In this document: in pieces, positions 1 through 11,361 of the stretch
Numbering within the stretch: position 1 is the stretch's first letter
Layout of the letters: every line of letters begins with the position of its first letter
NCBI GenBank assembly: GCA_018257865.1
Contig: JAEUBA010000007.1
Coordinates: 62,001 to 126,000 of the forward strand
Length of the DNA: 64,000 bases
Direction of reading: 5' to 3'
DNA from: Stereocaulon alpinum
Lineage: Eukaryota > Ascomycota > Lecanoromycetes > Lecanorales > Stereocaulaceae
The notes under the pieces: generated by a model
What the model was told of the DNA's origin: nothing
Database searches by the model: none
Seen by the model: only the letters and a program-made list of their open reading frames with translations
Made by a program: the position numbers and the translations under genes

Positions 1-71
1 AATTCATGACCATTATCCTGCCTACGCACCGATCACGACACACACAATTTCTTCTCTTTCATTTTGCTCAG

Positions 72-869
72 AAGTCGCCTACGCACATTGATACATTCAT
101 CGGAACTTGCGTTCAAATGACATTCGACAGGAAGCAAACAGCAATGGCTCGTCAGGCATCAGCGGCGTACCTCGCAAGCTTCGTCGCTAGAGGCATCCAC
201 GTGCCTTCAAATGTGGTACGGGATGTTTTCGACTACATCGGCAGCGAGCTCGAGCGGCTTCGAGTTGACTACGAACCCAGCTGCCACGGTCCCAACCTCA
301 GACGTTACTCGTCTTTCTATGTCCTCGTACAGGCTTTGTTGTATATATTCTGCTACAGATGGAGAGATCTTGAGACCAATCCAGATGATGACTCCGAGGA
401 TGATGACTTGGTGTCAACATATGATCACCAACATCAGTGGAGATCAGGGGTTAGAGAGTCCTTATCACAGAATATCTTCTCGAAGCTAAATCCACTCAAA
501 GTATGCTCGCCGGCAATTGTTACCGAGTTCGCTCGCATAGCAAACCACCTTGGCGTGGTCTACGTCTATCACCTACTGGCAACAAACAAGAGAGTTCGTG
601 TGGTACAATTCGCCAGCAGTGCATATGGCCCCAATCGAGAGACAGCCCTTTCAGCAAAGAGCGATGAGAGCCTTCAACATCTTGAGGCGTATTTCCCATT
701 TGATCCTTATCACTTACCGAAGAGTAAGCGATGGATAGAAGGCGACTATCGAGAATGGGAGGGCATTCCGGGCCTGGACGATGGACAAGGTTCAGGAAGT
801 GAGAGCGGTGACGAAGAGGCTGCGGAGAGTGATGTGGAGCGAGGGACAGAAACCGATGAGACAGGCTGA
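72..869 (+). CDS. RRN3: RNA polymerase I initiation factor Rrn3, 3' part (truncated by window edge)
   Basis: C-terminal part of Rrn3/TIF-IA, the factor that binds RNA polymerase I and recruits it to rDNA promoters in the nucleolus. The stretch from KSPTHIDTFIG through the Arg/Gln-rich helix to VPSNVVRDVFDYI, then an aromatic segment (SSFYVLVQALLYIFCYRW), matches the conserved HEAT-like C-terminal half of the family. The visible exon starts after a TTTTGCTCAG acceptor at 62-71, in phase with the open frame; upstream exons lie outside the window. The protein ends in a Ser/Glu/Asp-rich acidic tail, common in Rrn3. The family assignment is by recognition, with no search run. The next gene downstream is a kinase on the same strand, 850 bp away. 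Confidence 0.85.
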   Translation, partial: KSPTHIDTFIGTCVQMTFDRKQTAMARQASAAYLASFVARGIHVPSNVVRDVFDYIGSELERLRVDYEPSCHGPNLRRYSSFYVLVQALLYIFCYRWRDLETNPDDDSEDDDLVSTYDHQHQWRSGVRESLSQNIFSKLNPLKVCSPAIVTEFARIANHLGVVYVYHLLATNKRVRVVQFASSAYGPNRETALSAKSDESLQHLEAYFPFDPYHLPKSKRWIEGDYREWEGIPGLDDGQGSGSESGDEEAAESDVERGTETDETG

Positions 870-1723
870 TCGTTCCAGGCTTGGACGATCAGAGCAGTTA
901 GATGGTTAGGGTTGCATAGCGGGCATTGAGCGTGGCGCTTTCAGGGTTGCACACAGGCTTTCGCATAAGCATGAGATTTGGAGCAATGGCTGTAAAAGAA
1001 ACCCCCTGGTTTCGGTTACGACAATGGTTCGTAGCGTCGCAATTGACCCTTCATGAATGGTGAATGAGGACAAGTGGACTCCTATCTGCATGTAAAATAT
1101 CTACAAACACCAGTCATGAGGTTAGTGATGCTAGTCCGACCTGCTACTGCACGGAACTTAGATGTTGTTCCCTTGAGACGTGAGGCCACTGTCCTAAGAG
1201 CAATTTGCTTTACTTAACGTAGGAGGACCTTAACAGTCTCCTACTTTACGGTCATATTGGGAAAGAATTGTCACCAGGTGCTTTTGAGGAAGGTTAACCG
1301 GCCCAGCGGCCCACATTCCGCTACGCCCAGCCCGCAGCGCCGGCTGTACCCGCCTATGCTCTCCTTTTGGATAACCTCACTTTCACTTTCTGTATGGCCG
1401 TCCCCAATACGTCTCATCCCAGCTTTGGTCATCTGATACCAACCGAATAGGGCGTAAACACCTTGCAATATATGGTCTGAAGTCCTGCAGTCTTGATGAA
1501 CGAATAGAATATCTGAATGGCAGGTGGTGGAGGGAGGGGGTCGAGACTTGTGAATTCAAACAAAACTTGTAGAACCTCCTAGGAGACCGGAAGTGAGCCC
1601 ATAATAATTTTCTTTCCTAACACTTACTCTGATATTCCTATCCCTTCTTCCCGCTCGTCTACACTTCGATTTGGTGACTTTTCTGATCCGGCTATCCATG
1701 CACGCATCGTCTTCAAGTATATA
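870..1723. other. intergenic region between RRN3 and the kinase
   Basis: 854 bp without a supportable gene. Short open frames of 60-65 codons occur on the minus strand but resemble nothing known and lack codon continuity. The region should hold the RRN3 3' UTR and the promoter and 5' UTR of the kinase, since pyrimidine-rich tracts lie around 1610-1680, just upstream of its start codon. Confidence 0.6.
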
Positions 1724-4700
1724 ATGTCATTCTCTAAGCGTATCCGACATCATGGTCGGAAGATCTCCAAAATTATTAAAGGTACCTCTAACTCAGACTC
1801 TGACGATGTATCATTAGGCAATCTTGTCTTCAGTCCTAATGCCTCTCCGCCTATACCACCTCTACCCTCAAGACCTCCAACCGCGTTAGGTTCGCCTCAA
1901 CACAATCCGCCCCTTTCAGCTTTGTCTAGGCCACGCGTGAACGAGCTACGACAAAACTTTGAGCCCCGCGTGATTGAACCCAGAGCTCCGAACTCAAGGG
2001 ACTTCAAACAGCACCATAGACGTCTGGCAACTTTACCGGATCAGCCTATTCCAGCTACTTTCCAGAGTGCTGCACGGATACTAACAAGGTCAGCCACTGA
2101 CCCTAGTGCTGTCGAGCCTCATCCGGACTTCTTGGAACCCGTCACAAGATTTGATCTAACCCCACAACCACATAAGCCTTTCGTTCCATCACCAGCTCTC
2201 AAAAGCAAAGACTTCATAGATGAACCGGGCCGAGCAGTTCCAACCGCAGCATCTGCGCCAAGCACTACCGTGTCCAAGGGACAAGGTTCTCTTCTTCGAA
2301 AACGTGGATCATCTCGACGTTACCATAGACTTACCGGATCACCATCAGCACGTACTCATCAGGAGCTCATCCAGGACATCAACCAGCTAATTGCGGAATC
2401 TGCGACTATTTCCAGCGACGTCGAAGGTGACTACGGCTTGTCCAACCGAGGGCGTGACTCGTCTCAAGCGTTTTACAGATTGTCCCAAGTTCCGCCACCT
2501 CTTTCGATCTCAGTGGATTCTCAGCGCACCAACAAACTTCTGGCAAGCTCTGTGTTTGATCCAAACTCCAGAGAGAGCAGTCCTTCGTCGTTATATCGTG
2601 AGCAAGAGGCTTCAAAGAGTGCGGGGTTAGCCTTAAGCCTTACAGCAAGATCTAATTTTCAGATTTGGAGCGAGACCAATCCACGTCCCTCGAAGACGAA
2701 GCAAGCGTCTCATACGCGTGCTGATAACGCCTTCAAGCCAACGGTAGACTCCTTGAATACGACTGACAAGGAAGACAGCCGGCATTCGTTAGACTCCGAG
2801 CAAGATAGTGAACCAAAAACAAGTCAAGTTAACATGGCAGCAATCCGAGCATCAACCTTTTTCGACCCAAGCTTTGAACGATTTTCACGCTTGCCTGAAA
2901 GTCAGCGATTCACAAGAAATGAAGCAAAGCAGCAGGAAGCTATCATCCACGCCAAGCTGAAGAATGCTGGTGTGCCGATTCCGCCCTATGAGTTCATAAA
3001 CTTCATCGGCAAAGGAACCTATGGAAGGGTGTACTCAGCGTAAATCTCCCTTTCATCAAACCTTGCTGTATTCTTATCCTTCTTTGTTACCTTTCCTGTT
3101 ACCTCGCTGACTTCAATGGCTTTCGACATCCTCACTCGGGTTTTCGTGCCTGATACTTAAGCTAACCAAGGCTTATAGGCGCGACATCAGGTCAAACCGA
3201 AGGGCAGCAATCAAAGTCGTGGATGTTGATGCCGTCGATTACAAAATGGAAGCCGAGCTGCGAAACGCAAACCTTGACGTCTTCATGCAAGAGTACAAAG
3301 TCTTAAAGCAACTCACGGACTTCAAGGCAGAGAATGTCAGCCAAATTTTCGAGATCCTCCAGGTGCATTCTCAGATCTGGATCGTTTCCGAATTTTGCCC
3401 TGGTGGAAGCGTACATACCTTGGTAAGGCAATTTACACTCAACTGCCATGTCACGCCAGTCTTCCTGACAATCCACAGATGCAATCCATGAACAACAAGA
3501 TAGAGGAGAAGTACATTAAGATAATTGCAAGAGAGCTTGCCAAAGCGCTCAAAGCTGTCCACGATGCGGATATCATCCACAGAGATGTCAAAGGTGAATA
3601 GCTTCATCCAGCTCTGTCTGTTAGAAGACCTGGGACTAGTAGGGTACAATTTATCATAGAGGTACTAACGCTAAAATGTCTTAGCTGGGAACATCATGAT
3701 CCACGAGAAGGGCAGCCTTCAGCTCATCGACTTTGGCGTCGCCGGGCAGCTGGATTCCAGAATTGACAAGCGAAATACCGTTATTGGCACCGTTCACTGG
3801 ATGGCTCCCGAAATGCTCCACGGTATCGTTCAAGATGCTAAGCAGAAACATGGAAAGGAGGTGAGCATTCTTTAAAGTGGCCATAGAACGAGAATTTTCC
3901 ACACATCGAGTTGTTAACGCGGAGACTAGGTTGATGTATGGTCCTATGGAATAACTCTGATCGAAATGGCTACGGGCCAACCTCCCAATTCACGATTACT
4001 TCCTGCTCAGCTGGAAAAGCATCTCAAACGAGCCGCACCGAGATTGAAGCCCGAGAATGGGATCTCGCAAGAATTGTGCGACTTTGTGGCCTTCACACTA
4101 GAATTGGAGCCATCAAAACGAGCCACGATGGATTTAATATTGGACCATCCGTACATTCGTGATAGTGAAGGGAGCTACCCGACTGTCTTGTTGGCTGATC
4201 TTGTGAATGTTTTTAACCGCTGGGCATCTGCAGGAGGCCAGCGAGTCTCTCTATTTGTACCGCATGGAGCTGAAGCGGCGACGTCTGAGGAAGCTGTGGC
4301 CAACCCCGAATGGAGATTTAGTACCCTTGAAACCACTGAAACGTTAGAGAGGCTGTCGTCGGATGCTCCTTTCGACTTTGCTGATGATGGCGACAATGAC
4401 ACTACCACCTCAATGGGTCATCGACCGCCAGCGCACATCGATCCTATTGCAGACATATCGTCAGCACAAGCCCAAGAGGACTCACTGAACTCGTACTTCG
4501 CCGGTGAACCTGCGGACGAAGATTTCAACGAGTTGGCAGATGAGATCTACAAGCAGAGTGTCCCGCCTCCATCATATGAAAACGGAAATTACGCCCCGGA
4601 CGAAGCCAGTGTTAACCGGGGGGCAAATCACCTCCGTTCCCTGTTTGGTCACGATGCCTACAACTCTGACCCACAGGAGTTGCGTCACGAGCCATCAGAC

Positions 4701-5555
4701 TTGCCACTCCGGAGCCAACGTCCCGGGATTGCACGACAAGATACTGATGGTAGCACTGGTGGTTCTTCAAGATCTGGCAGGAATCTGGCGAACATTGATA
4801 CCATGAGAGCGAATTCCTACAATGCTAATCGTCCTCCTACCATGAACATGAGCTGGGACTTCCCAGTCAAAGCTCACAATGAAGGACATCCAAACTTGGA
4901 AAATTGGGCCGCAGATGCTGGTTATGGCTCCCCAAGTGACGACTTCGAGTCCTCCTATGACGAAGCTCCATACCCGCCACCAAGCCGCCCAGCACTCCGC
5001 CATGCGGCTACGGATCCTATTCATGCTAGTGAAGATAGCAATGAATTGAATATCGATCTAGCACGCGGATCTCGACTAGACATGGACGCTTTGATGGGGG
5101 GAACCCTGAGTACCTCGTCTCTCTATGCTGCACCAGCCCAGCATCAGTACCAGCAAAGTCTCCCGGTGATAGGATCCACCACAGCAATTGAGGTAGGAGA
5201 CGGAGGACTTGATCTGGACGCTATGATAAGTGATGCAGATGTCGAATCGTTGAACGAACCCCTCGCGGATCCAGGGAATACACCACGGGACCGGTACGGT
5301 AGACAACAACCAGTCGAGGGCTACGATAATATCGAAAGCCACACCAGAACAGTACCAATCCCCCAGCCACCCAGCGAGGAGGCGATGACCGCCGGAGCTC
5401 CACAAATCGTGCTGGAGATGGAATTTGAACGCTTGTCCAAGCAATTCAATGATGGGTTAGGAACTCTCCTGGCGCAATTTGAGGGGCTTGTTGAAGAAGA
5501 TCATACAAACATCGCTACGAATGGAGAAGAAGCGGCAACGATTGGAAGTGATTAA
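1724..5555 (+). CDS. STE20/GCK-type serine/threonine protein kinase
   Basis: Predicted exons are 1724-3039, 3179-3422, 3479-3593, 3685-3860 and 3930-5555, giving 1158 aa with all phases consistent. A basic N-terminus is followed by about 420 residues of Ser/Pro-rich disordered sequence. The kinase domain runs from about residue 425 to 700: glycine loop GKGTYGRVYSA, lysine in AAIKVVD, catalytic HRDVKAGNIMI, DFGVAG, then GTVHWMAPEML and DVWSYGITLIEMATG. The GTVHWMAPE substrate-binding motif places it in the STE20/germinal-centre-kinase group. An acidic, Asp/Ser-rich C-terminal region of about 450 residues follows. These kinases act in polarity, septation or MAPK signalling, but I cannot say which subfamily this is, so no symbol is given. 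The introns are 56-139 nt and the first falls just after the glycine loop. Confidence 0.9.
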
Positions 5556-5860
5556 GATACTTGAGCGTGGGACTTGTAAGAGAGAACGTACGGAAACATT
5601 GGATGATGATACTACACCTTAAGTAACGCTAGAGTAGGCCGCCGGACTTGATACCCCGGGATTTCTTGGGCACACTCACAACGCATGCATGATTGATTGG
5701 TACAATGGCAGATTCGTGTAAATAGAGATTCGTTAGGTACTGAATATAATAGCATGCGGTTGTTTTAGTAACGGTAGGCCACTGGGTATCAAAATCCCTT
5801 CTATGCTAATGCTCCCCTATGCATGCTCCGAGTCTAGGGAACTAGCAGACAAACGACCCT
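5556..5860. other. convergent 3' intergenic region
   Basis: 305 bp between the stop codons of the kinase (+) and HTS1 (-). It should contain both 3' UTRs and poly(A) sites. AT-rich runs occur around 5740-5770. I see no other structure. Confidence 0.6.
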
Positions 5861-7573
5861 TCACTCCCCCGTCTTCCCCTCCGCGTCCTGTGTACTCAAT
5901 CCATTAACCCCATCCATCACCTCCTGAACACCCTCCCCCTTCCTCCGCAACCTCTCCCTAACCTCTCCAACCAAGTCCCCAATCCCAACCATGACCCCAT
6001 CCTTCTCCGGATGTCCCTCCGGCAACCCCATCTCCTTAATCTTTACCTTCCCCATCGCCTGCTCCTCCTCCCCCAAGATAACAGCAAAAGGAATTCCACT
6101 CTGTTCTGCACTCTTAAACTGCGCCGGCAGCTTCGGTTTCTGCTTATACGCAAACTCAGCCTTGATGCCTGCATCCCATAACATCTTCGCGACTTGCATG
6201 CGCTCTGTTAACAGGCCTGTGAAACCTTTGCCGCCGAACGCCATGACGAAAACGTCGACTTCTGTGGGGCGGATGGTGGAGGCTATTTTTGAGGCTTCCA
6301 TGCGGGCTTTTGTTATAGAGAAGATTCGGTCGACGCCGAAGGATATGCCGACGCAAGGGATTTGCGCTTTGCCTGAGAACATGCCGACGAGTTCGTCGTA
6401 GCGGCCGCCGGCTGCTACGCTGCCTACGCCCACTGAGGGATCATTTGACCTATCTTCGTCGAACTCGGCTGTCTTTTCTCTCTTTGCAGCTCTCTGCAGC
6501 TTCTGGCCTGTGGTTGACGAAGGGGCTGAGCCTTCCGTGACGACTTCGTAGATTACGCCTGTGTAGTAGTCTAGGCCGCGGGCGAGAGAAAGGTTGAATT
6601 CGACTTTTGAGAGGACGCCGAAGGCGTCTAGGTAGGTGAAGAGGAGCTCCATGTCCTCCAGTCCCGCCTTTAGACTTTCGTTGTCCATGACTCTTTCGTC
6701 TTGTCGTAGAGCGTCCATCACATCTTTACCCCCTTTTCTCTGCACGAATTTCCATATCCTATCTGCAACCTCTTCACTCAATCCTTTCTCATCGATCATC
6801 TCTTTCTTGACCTCTTCCCAGGGTGATTTGTCCAGCTTGTCTACTGCGCTGCTTATCGTTCGTATCTTCTCCTTGGGGACACCACATACTTCGAATATTC
6901 CATCGAGCACCTTTCTGTGATTTATTTTGATATTAAAGGCCCCCTCGCCCGTCCAACCTAGTCCTTGCTCTCCAAAAATTTCACATATAATCCGTAGAAT
7001 CTCGGCATCGGGCAGCATCCGGTCATAAGCGCCTGCAATATCGAAATCACACTGGTAAAATTCCCTCATTCTTCCCTTCGTCATAGCAGGCTGGTCTCGT
7101 CTGTATACCTTTGCAATATGGTATCTTTTTATGCTTTGTATACTTGGATTCATAGCCAGCCATCGTGCAAATGGAACAGTAAGGTCGTAGCGCAAGGAGC
7201 AGAGTTCACCACCTTGGTCTGCCAGGTCGTAGATTAATTTGCTATCTTCGCCGTATTTGCCTGAGAGAATCGGGCGCAGCTCGAAGACGGGTGTGTCTAT
7301 TGTGACGCCGCCGTGACGCTTGAAGACTGTTGTTATGGTGTTGAAGATTCTGTCGCGGAGTACCATATCTTTGCCTTCCCAGTCCTTGGTGCCCTTGGGG
7401 GTCTTAAGCTGGTAGGGGACTTTATCCTTCCCCATGTCTGCGGTTTCTAGAGGGTCGACAGGGTGGGTCGTGAAGGTTCGTTTGTAGAAGTATTGATTGA
7501 GCGGTCCAATGGAAGTTAATCTTGGCGAATCGAAGCGGACCAGCCGGATAATGGTGCTGTAAGAGTACCGCAT
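5861..7573 (-). CDS. HTS1: histidyl-tRNA synthetase, mitochondrial and cytosolic forms
   Basis: Class II aminoacyl-tRNA synthetase that charges tRNA-His. The uninterrupted frame has 570 codons from the ATG at 7573. The first ~46 residues are rich in Arg, Ser and Thr with few acidic residues (RLVRFDSPRLTS, KRTFTTHP) and look like a mitochondrial presequence. A second in-frame ATG at 7435 (MGKDKVPYQLK) begins at the usual cytosolic N-terminus. Visible family motifs: KGTKDW, RYDLTVPFARWLAMN (motif 2 region), YRRDQPAMTKGRMREFYQCDFDIAG, the His-specific LARGLDYYTG, GGRYDELV (motif 3 region) and the C-terminal anticodon-binding domain (PTEVDVFVMAFG). Yeast HTS1 makes both isoforms from one gene by two starts, and I infer the same here. 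The gene lies head to head with VPS33. Confidence 0.96.
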   Translation of the reverse strand: MRYSYSTIIRLVRFDSPRLTSIGPLNQYFYKRTFTTHPVDPLETADMGKDKVPYQLKTPKGTKDWEGKDMVLRDRIFNTITTVFKRHGGVTIDTPVFELRPILSGKYGEDSKLIYDLADQGGELCSLRYDLTVPFARWLAMNPSIQSIKRYHIAKVYRRDQPAMTKGRMREFYQCDFDIAGAYDRMLPDAEILRIICEIFGEQGLGWTGEGAFNIKINHRKVLDGIFEVCGVPKEKIRTISSAVDKLDKSPWEEVKKEMIDEKGLSEEVADRIWKFVQRKGGKDVMDALRQDERVMDNESLKAGLEDMELLFTYLDAFGVLSKVEFNLSLARGLDYYTGVIYEVVTEGSAPSSTTGQKLQRAAKREKTAEFDEDRSNDPSVGVGSVAAGGRYDELVGMFSGKAQIPCVGISFGVDRIFSITKARMEASKIASTIRPTEVDVFVMAFGGKGFTGLLTERMQVAKMLWDAGIKAEFAYKQKPKLPAQFKSAEQSGIPFAVILGEEEQAMGKVKIKEMGLPEGHPEKDGVMVGIGDLVGEVRERLRRKGEGVQEVMDGVNGLSTQDAEGKTGE

Positions 7574-7644
7574 GCACAAATCGGAAATTGAGTCGTGTGA
7601 TTTTGTAGCTGTAGACTGGGAGTCATTCTGATATTGACTGCACG
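7574..7644. promoter_or_regulatory. compact bidirectional promoter of HTS1 and VPS33
   Basis: Only 71 bp separate the upstream HTS1 ATG (minus) from the VPS33 ATG (plus). The two genes must therefore share regulatory sequence, or their transcripts overlap at the 5' ends. From the internal cytosolic HTS1 ATG the distance is 209 bp. No clear TATA box is visible. Confidence 0.6.
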
Positions 7645-10048
7645 ATGGCGTCTACGGGCCGCCGTAAGAGGCTTGGCGCTGTTACCAATGATCAGCCTTC
7701 TCCAACGGTATCTGCCTATCCTCCAAGCATGGCGCCTCATCCCGGAATTGACACTGATCAGATAAGAGAAAAGGCCCGTAAGGATCTTTTGGACTTGCTA
7801 GAAGTTGTATGTAAGGTTCCACGATTTGTTAGACCAATAACAACTTGAAATTAATTGTTTCAGGTTCGAGGAAAGAAGAACCTGGTCATCGAGAGATCGC
7901 TTGCAGGACCTATTGGCCTTTTTGTCAAGTTCTCTACCCTTCAAGATCATGGGATCGACAAGGTTTTCTTTCTTGAGAACGATAATGTGGACGCTTCTCA
8001 GAAGAATGTCATATTCTTGGCTGGGGGAGAGAAAGCGACTCAACCCATAGCTATTGCTGGTATGTATGTGCTAATGTTTCCTAGATCATGATTATCGTAC
8101 TTCTTCATGTTCTTACATTTTCGACGATCATAAGCGTCCTCTACCGCCGCATGACGGGACAAAAAGTAGATTACCTAGACTCACTCCTACTCTTGATAAT
8201 CAGTCTTGATCCCAAGATTCATCTCTTTCGGACCCAGCTCGATCTATAGCGTTACCCTGCTCGTGGGATAGGTCTTACGCCATCATTACTTGCTGACATC
8301 TCTTGCTATCCAGAACAGATTAAGCGGTTGCAGAAGAATAGCAGTATCGAACATGAATTTTCCGTCATCTGGGTGCCTAGACGCACTCTCGTATGCAACA
8401 AGATATTAGAGGATGCCGGTGTCTTGGGTGATGTTGGTTTTGAGGAGTTCTCGCTGCATTTCATACCATTGGAGCAGGATTTGATGTCTCTCTGTCTTGA
8501 CGAATCTTTCAAGGACTTGTACTTGGTATGAAGCATGACACTTTCGGTCGACCATGAGCTGACAAGGCGTAGAGGAAAGACCCAACGTGTATCTTTCTCG
8601 CAGCAAAAGCACTTATGCCTTTACAGCAAGCGCATGGCCTGTTTCCGCGGATCATTGGCAAGGGTGATAATGCACATCGACTAATGGAGCTCCTGTTGCG
8701 TATGCGTACAGAACAAGCTGCAGATGACAGCAACACATCTAAATTTGGCATGCTGCCGAGCGCCGCTATCGAGAGCTTGATCATTATAGACAGAGAGATT
8801 GACTTTGCTACCGTTCTACTTACTCAACTTACTTACGAAGGCCTGATAGATGAGATGTTCGGTGTCAAATACAACCAAGCTGAGATTGACTCATCCATCA
8901 TTGGTCCAGCACCAGGAGCTCAACAGTCTGGCAAAAGCGTAGGTGCACCTCAGCAGCAAGGGTTGAAGCGGAAAATACAACTTGACTCTTCCGATAAGCT
9001 ATACGAACAGCTTAGGGATGCCAATGGTGCGATAGTGGATAGCCTGCTAAACAAGGTTGCGAGACGACTGCAGAATGATATGAAAAGCAGTAACGCAGAG
9101 AGTATCTCAGAGCTGCGAGACTTCGTTGGCAAATTGCCCGGATATCAGAGCGAGCAGCAAAGCTTGAAGATCCATATCAATCTAACAGAAGAGATCATGA
9201 AGAACACTCAAGGCGATATCTTCCGCCGTTCCCTGGAAGTTCAGCAGAACCTGTACGATGGTTCAGACCCATCATACCAGCATGACACGATCGAAGAGCT
9301 AATATCCCGCGATGTTCCTCTGACTACTGTACTCCGCCTACTGTGTCTTGAATCGTGCATTTCAGGCGGCCTTCGCCAAAAAGACCTAGACAACTTCAAA
9401 CGACTCATCCTCCATGCCTACGGCTACCAGCACCTACTCACACTCAATGCCCTCGAAAAGATGGGCCTCCTGTCAACCCGTGCTTCTGCAAATGTCCTAA
9501 TGAACCCTCTCGGTGTTGGCGGTTCCACAGCCGAAGGTACAAAGACTAACTACAACTACCTCCGCAAATTCCTCCGCTTAGTCGTCGAAGAAGTCAACGA
9601 ACAGAACCCCAACGACATCGCCTACGTCTACAGCGGCTACGCTCCCCTTACCGTCCGCCTAGTCCAGTCCTTGATCCAAAAACAGCACCTCCTCACCATC
9701 ACCAAAGGCGCCTCCGCAGCTTCCAATGGCGTCGGTAGCGCCGCTCATGGCTGGCAAGGTTTCGAAGATGCTCTTCGCAATATCAAAGGCGAGACTTTCA
9801 ACAAAGTGCAGAAAGGAGATGAGTCAGCGGTTAAGGCGAGGCATATGCTTGCTGGTACTGGAGGGAAGGTGAAGACTGTTGTGGTGATGTTTTTGGGCGG
9901 GATTACGTTCACGGAGATTGCGGCGTTGAGGTTTGTGGCGAGGCAGGAAGAGGGGAGGAGGCGGATCTTGATATGTACGACTGATGTTATCAATGGGAGT
10001 CGGATGATGGATGCGGCCATTGAGACGAGGGATTTTGGGAAGGGGTAA
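7645..10048 (+). CDS. VPS33: vacuolar sorting protein Vps33 (Sec1/Munc18 family)
   Basis: SM-family subunit of the HOPS and CORVET tethering complexes, which chaperones SNARE assembly at endosomes and the vacuole. Exons are 7645-7806, 7864-8059, 8314-8525 and 8573-10048, giving 681 aa, the usual size. Recognisable segments are VRGKKNLVIERSLAGPIGLF, DKVFFLENDN, the domain-2 stretch FPRIIGKGDNAHRLMELLLRM, IIIDREIDFATVLLTQLTYEGLIDE and the C-terminal VVMFLGGITFTEIAALRF. The 254-nt intron 2 (8060-8313) is longer than its ~50-nt neighbours. The start is the first ATG after the HTS1 divergent promoter. The downstream gene is convergent. Confidence 0.95.
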
Positions 10049-10342
10049 ATATGTAGCGTCTCACTCCACTAAGTGATCACATGGTCTTCATGCCTTCAAG
10101 TTCAGAGTTCTGTTCTGCCATACGTGTCTTATGCATTGTGTGTCATGCATTGTATACGCCCTCGACGTCGGTGGTATGCATCAGCTATAGATGCTGAACC
10201 CTACAGAGTAAAATTCCTCGACTAGCATAGTGCTCCCCCCAAATCCAAATCCTCGTCCCATATTTCGCCCTAGAAGCGCCTTGCTAAAGATATCACATCA
10301 TCTCCCTAACGTTGCCATTGTAGAATCCTCCTCTTACATCCC

Positions 10343-11040
10343 TCAGACCGTAGCATCTTCATATACAAAGCGAATGTCTCTCGGCCGTTGGGTATTCCTC
10401 GCCACAAATTCCTCGTTTCCTGGTGGTCTTTCGTTCTTAGTGTTTCCTGTGAGCATACTTTGGATGCTCATGCATACGCTCTCGACATTTTGGACTGGCG
10501 ACCATCCTTGTGTGCCGAGTAGGTCTAGGCAGATTATACCGTTGGAGTAGATGTGGGGGTGGATTGGGATTGTGCGTGAGGGGGAGGAGAGGGTTATGAA
10601 TGTTACTTCTGGCGCTTCTAGGATGTTGTTAGCTGGTGGTTCTTATCGGGTTAATGGGAGTGTTGGGGGGTGGGGAGATGGTGGAGGTAGCCGGATAGGG
10701 TGGGGAACGGTGGTGGATGAGAGGAACACCCTACCTATTGGGTAGTTATTGCTGAACCTGAAGCGAAGACGGTATGTTTGGTCGAGGTAGAGTGGGTTTG
10801 CGTCGAGCACTTTAATGTCCATCTGCCATTCTTTGAAGTCTGAGGCAGAGACTAGGCTGATGCCTGGTGGGAGGGTTTGATGGATCTTAATATGGAGGTT
10901 AGAGAGCCGGGTGTCATGGTAATAGGATTGGGAATACCTTGGTGAGCTCCTGTTCCATACAAATGTTAGAACTAGCATAAGAAGCAAACTCATCAATCGA
11001 CCGTTGGGCTCACCTTGCCTAAGCGTTTGGATGCGAACAT
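10343..11040 (-). CDS. ubc16: ubiquitin-conjugating enzyme E2, UBE2W / ubc16 type
   Basis: Predicted exons on the minus strand are 11014-11040, 10938-10949, 10735-10885 and 10343-10617, giving 154 aa, a complete single-domain E2. The N-terminal helix KRLGKELTK, then the segment with FSNNYPIEAPEVTF, the HPHIYSNGIICLDLLGTQGW active-site loop (catalytic Cys in IICLD) and the QSVxxSIQSML-type helix are all present. The order and HPH.YSNG..CL signature match UBE2W, which in animals ubiquitinates protein N-termini; whether that holds here is inference. Exon 2 is only 12 nt (four codons, E-L-T-K) and its downstream donor GTATTC is weak. The long frames seen through the introns do not encode E2 sequence. 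The gene lies head to head with UBA3. Confidence 0.88.
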
Positions 11041-11361
11041 TGTGGTCGCTTGCTGGGGAGAGGGAGGATTAAATGTTCGCCGTCCGGGGCCGGTGTGTTG
11101 TATGCGTCATTAGGCGTGGGGTGTATGGCACTGGAGTGAGTGTAGGAGTGCTCCTTGAGTCCTTGCAGCCCCATTTTGATCGTTTCTGGACCCCTACATC
11201 CCTGTTGCCTTACCCGCGATCGGCAACGTTACGGGGTCGGAATGACGGAATTCACCCGCTTTCTGGGAGCTAAGGTACGTACCTAGAACTCTTGTTTAAG
11301 GTCAAGCTGAGCAACATATCACTCCGTCCAAGAAGCTTTTGTTCTGCGATTCTTTACCAAC
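11041..11361. other. divergent promoter region between the E2 and UBA3 genes
   Basis: 321 bp between two start codons facing away from each other. It should contain both promoters. One gene makes a ubiquitin E2 and the other the NEDD8 E1, so shared control is possible but not shown. No distinctive motif is recognised. Confidence 0.55.

Noticed and set aside
5991..6401. 136-codon plus-strand frame inside HTS1
   Set aside because: Antisense shadow of a strongly conserved synthetase.
10230..10745. Plus-strand frames opposite the E2 gene
   Set aside because: They are antisense shadows of the E2 C-terminal exon and intron, with no protein similarity.
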